Below are positions 6,308 through 7,077 of a DNA stretch of 7,077 nt, in pieces. This stretch comes from Thermoplasmata archaeon (lineage in GTDB: Archaea > Thermoplasmatota > B47-G6), in contig QMTU01000034.1 of the NCBI GenBank assembly GCA_003663585.1, positions 1 to 7,077 on the forward strand. Direction: 5' to 3'. A model generated the notes under the pieces. It was not told the DNA's origin and did not search any database. It worked only from the letters and a program-made list of their open reading frames with translations. Numbering within the stretch: position 1 is the first letter of the stretch; each line of letters starts with the position of its first letter. The translations under genes and the position numbers were made by a program.

Positions 6308-6584
6308 TCTTAGATTTAAGTACTAAAGGAAATACTTCCTCTCCTATTTTCCTCGCAATGTCTTCATCAGTAGTGTCTCTTATAAGAATCTTCCCAGTTG
6401 GAAATATTGCTATTGTATATTCCTTTGATGCAATAACTATGCCCTTACTCATCTTTTTTATTGTCCATCCGCTCTCTCTAAGCTCCTTTGCAAGTCTCTC
6501 TAAGTCTATTCTTATATTCTCTCTAGGAACTATGTAGTAGGACTTAGAGGAAGGACATGCTGTTCCAATAAAGAGCTCAGTCAT
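6294..6584 (-). CDS. Conserved-looking 96-residue protein of unknown function, coupled to the sufS-like gene
   Basis: I do not recognise this protein. It is soluble, with one cysteine near the N-terminus (C10 in TACPSS). Predicted order: a strand-like start (LFIGT), strand YYIVP (16-20), helix IDLERLAKELRESG (26-39), then strands WTIKKM, GIVIAS, YTIAIFPT and KILIRD (40-70), and a C-terminal helix EDIARKIGEEVFPLVL (74-89). The strand-strand-GK-strand-helix tail loosely recalls one lobe of a TBP-like fold, which is only a pattern impression. It is very probably real: the ATG overlaps the upstream stop in ATGA (6581-6584), and GGAGGTG (6602-6596) lies 11 nt before it. Its linkage to a cysteine desulfurase suggests a role near sulfur or Fe-S metabolism, by association only. 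Its 3' end overlaps iscU by 14 bp. Confidence 0.7.
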   Translation of the reverse strand: MTELFIGTACPSSKSYYIVPRENIRIDLERLAKELRESGWTIKKMSKGIVIASKEYTIAIFPTGKILIRDTTDEDIARKIGEEVFPLVLKSKITQS

Positions 6585-7077
6585 AGCTCAGACAACACCT
6601 CCAGCATTTTTTCTACTTCTTCTCTCGTGTTATAGCAATGATATGATGCTCTTACAGTTCCATTAATGCCCATCTTCTTCATAAGGGGCATACAGCAGTG
6701 ATGTCCAGATCTTACAGCTATGTTATATTCGTCAAGATATGCTGCAACTTCATGTGGGCTATAACCAGGCATATTGAATGATACCACTCCAACTCTTTTA
6801 GACACATCATGTGTCCCATAGACCTCTGCTCCAACATCTAAAAGGCCCTTTATGGTCATCTTAGCAAGCTCTCTTTCATACTTCTCAATTCTTTTTGGAC
6901 CAATTTTTGACACATATTCTATACCTGCTCTAAGACCTATGGCGCCTCCTATGTCAGGCGTACCGGCTTCATATCTCTCAGGTCCTTCTACAAGCTTAAA
7001 GGAGTCATAGCTCACATCTTCTATAGTTCCTCCTCCAATAAATGGAGGCTCAAAGACATCCTGTACTTCCTCATTTA
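6581..7077 (-). CDS. sufS: SufS/CsdA-type (class II) cysteine desulfurase, C-terminal part, runs off the window
   Basis: PLP-dependent enzyme that removes sulfur from cysteine to form an enzyme persulfide for Fe-S assembly. Only the last 164 residues are here. The frame is open to the edge, so the GTG at 7015 is internal: upstream codons still read family sequence (EPPFIGGGTIEDV). Recognisable landmarks are the GGG-I turn, RYEAGTPDIGGAIGL, VVSFNMPGYSPHEVAAYLDE, the catalytic loop VRSGHHCCMPLM with the active cysteine encoded at 6695-6697, and GTVRASYHCYNTREEV. This is the SufS/CsdA pattern, distinct from the IscS-like protein of the facing operon. The PLP lysine (in the family's HKxxGP motif) lies beyond the window and cannot be checked. 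The residue after the catalytic cysteine is another cysteine where many homologues have alanine. The downstream 96-residue gene overlaps by 4 nt. Confidence 0.9.
   Translation of the reverse strand, partial: NEEVQDVFEPPFIGGGTIEDVSYDSFKLVEGPERYEAGTPDIGGAIGLRAGIEYVSKIGPKRIEKYERELAKMTIKGLLDVGAEVYGTHDVSKRVGVVSFNMPGYSPHEVAAYLDEYNIAVRSGHHCCMPLMKKMGINGTVRASYHCYNTREEVEKMLEVLSEL
6596..6602 (-). promoter_or_regulatory. Shine-Dalgarno site of the 96-residue gene, inside the sufS-like coding end
   Basis: Minus-strand GGAGGTG is a perfect consensus within the last codons of the upstream gene, 11 nt before the ATG at 6584. The spacing is long but equals that upstream of tldE in this window. Together with the ATGA overlap it supports translational coupling. 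Confidence 0.5.

Noticed and set aside
6581..7015. A short, self-contained gene starting at GTG 7015 for a 144-residue desulfurase fragment
   Set aside because: The frame stays open to the window edge and the upstream codons still encode SufS family sequence (EPPFIGGGTIEDV), so this is the 3' part of a larger gene, not a truncated gene.

Overview
This 7.1 kb window is densely packed and looks archaeal, most likely from a thermophile or hyperthermophile. The signs are heavy AGA/AGG (Arg) and ATA (Ile) codon use, GTG and TTG starts, Shine-Dalgarno sites matching GGAGGTGA, 4-nt start/stop overlaps, an archaeal-type TATA box (TTATATAAAAG), and gene families typical of archaea. I cannot name the species.

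Layout. (1) 19-1254 (+): a CPA2-type monovalent cation/proton antiporter. Its 3' end overlaps by 23 bp the 3' end of the next, convergent unit. (2) 3909-1232 (-): a tldD-tldE operon for a TldD/PmbA metallopeptidase. The metal-binding subunit comes first, and the partner without the metal motif overlaps it by 4 nt. (3) 3910-4231: the only sizeable non-coding stretch, a divergent promoter region. (4) 4232-6307 (+): a compact iron-sulfur/sulfur-trafficking operon made of an IscS-like protein, a TusA-like sulfur carrier and an IscU scaffold with an unusual C-terminal extension. (5) 7077-6294 (-): the 3' part of a SufS-like cysteine desulfurase that runs off the window edge, translationally coupled to a 96-residue protein of unknown function. 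It converges on iscU.

The most interesting point is the IscS-like protein. It keeps the fold landmarks and the mobile-loop cysteine (C324) that normally carries the persulfide. However, Leu203 sits where the PLP-binding lysine should be, and several other PLP-contact positions are changed (T76->I, H104->R, Q183->H, T243->E in E. coli IscS numbering). It therefore looks unable to act as an ordinary PLP-dependent cysteine desulfurase. The neighbouring SufS-like enzyme keeps its catalytic-cysteine motif. A coherent inference is that sulfur comes from that enzyme or from TusA and reaches IscU through, or on, a PLP-less IscS-like platform. As I recall, the Archaeoglobus fulgidus IscS also lacks the lysine (Asp there) yet forms a complex with IscU, so loss of the lysine has a precedent. 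The wider loss of the PLP site, the TusA gene in the operon and the IscU fusion go beyond what I recall of that case.
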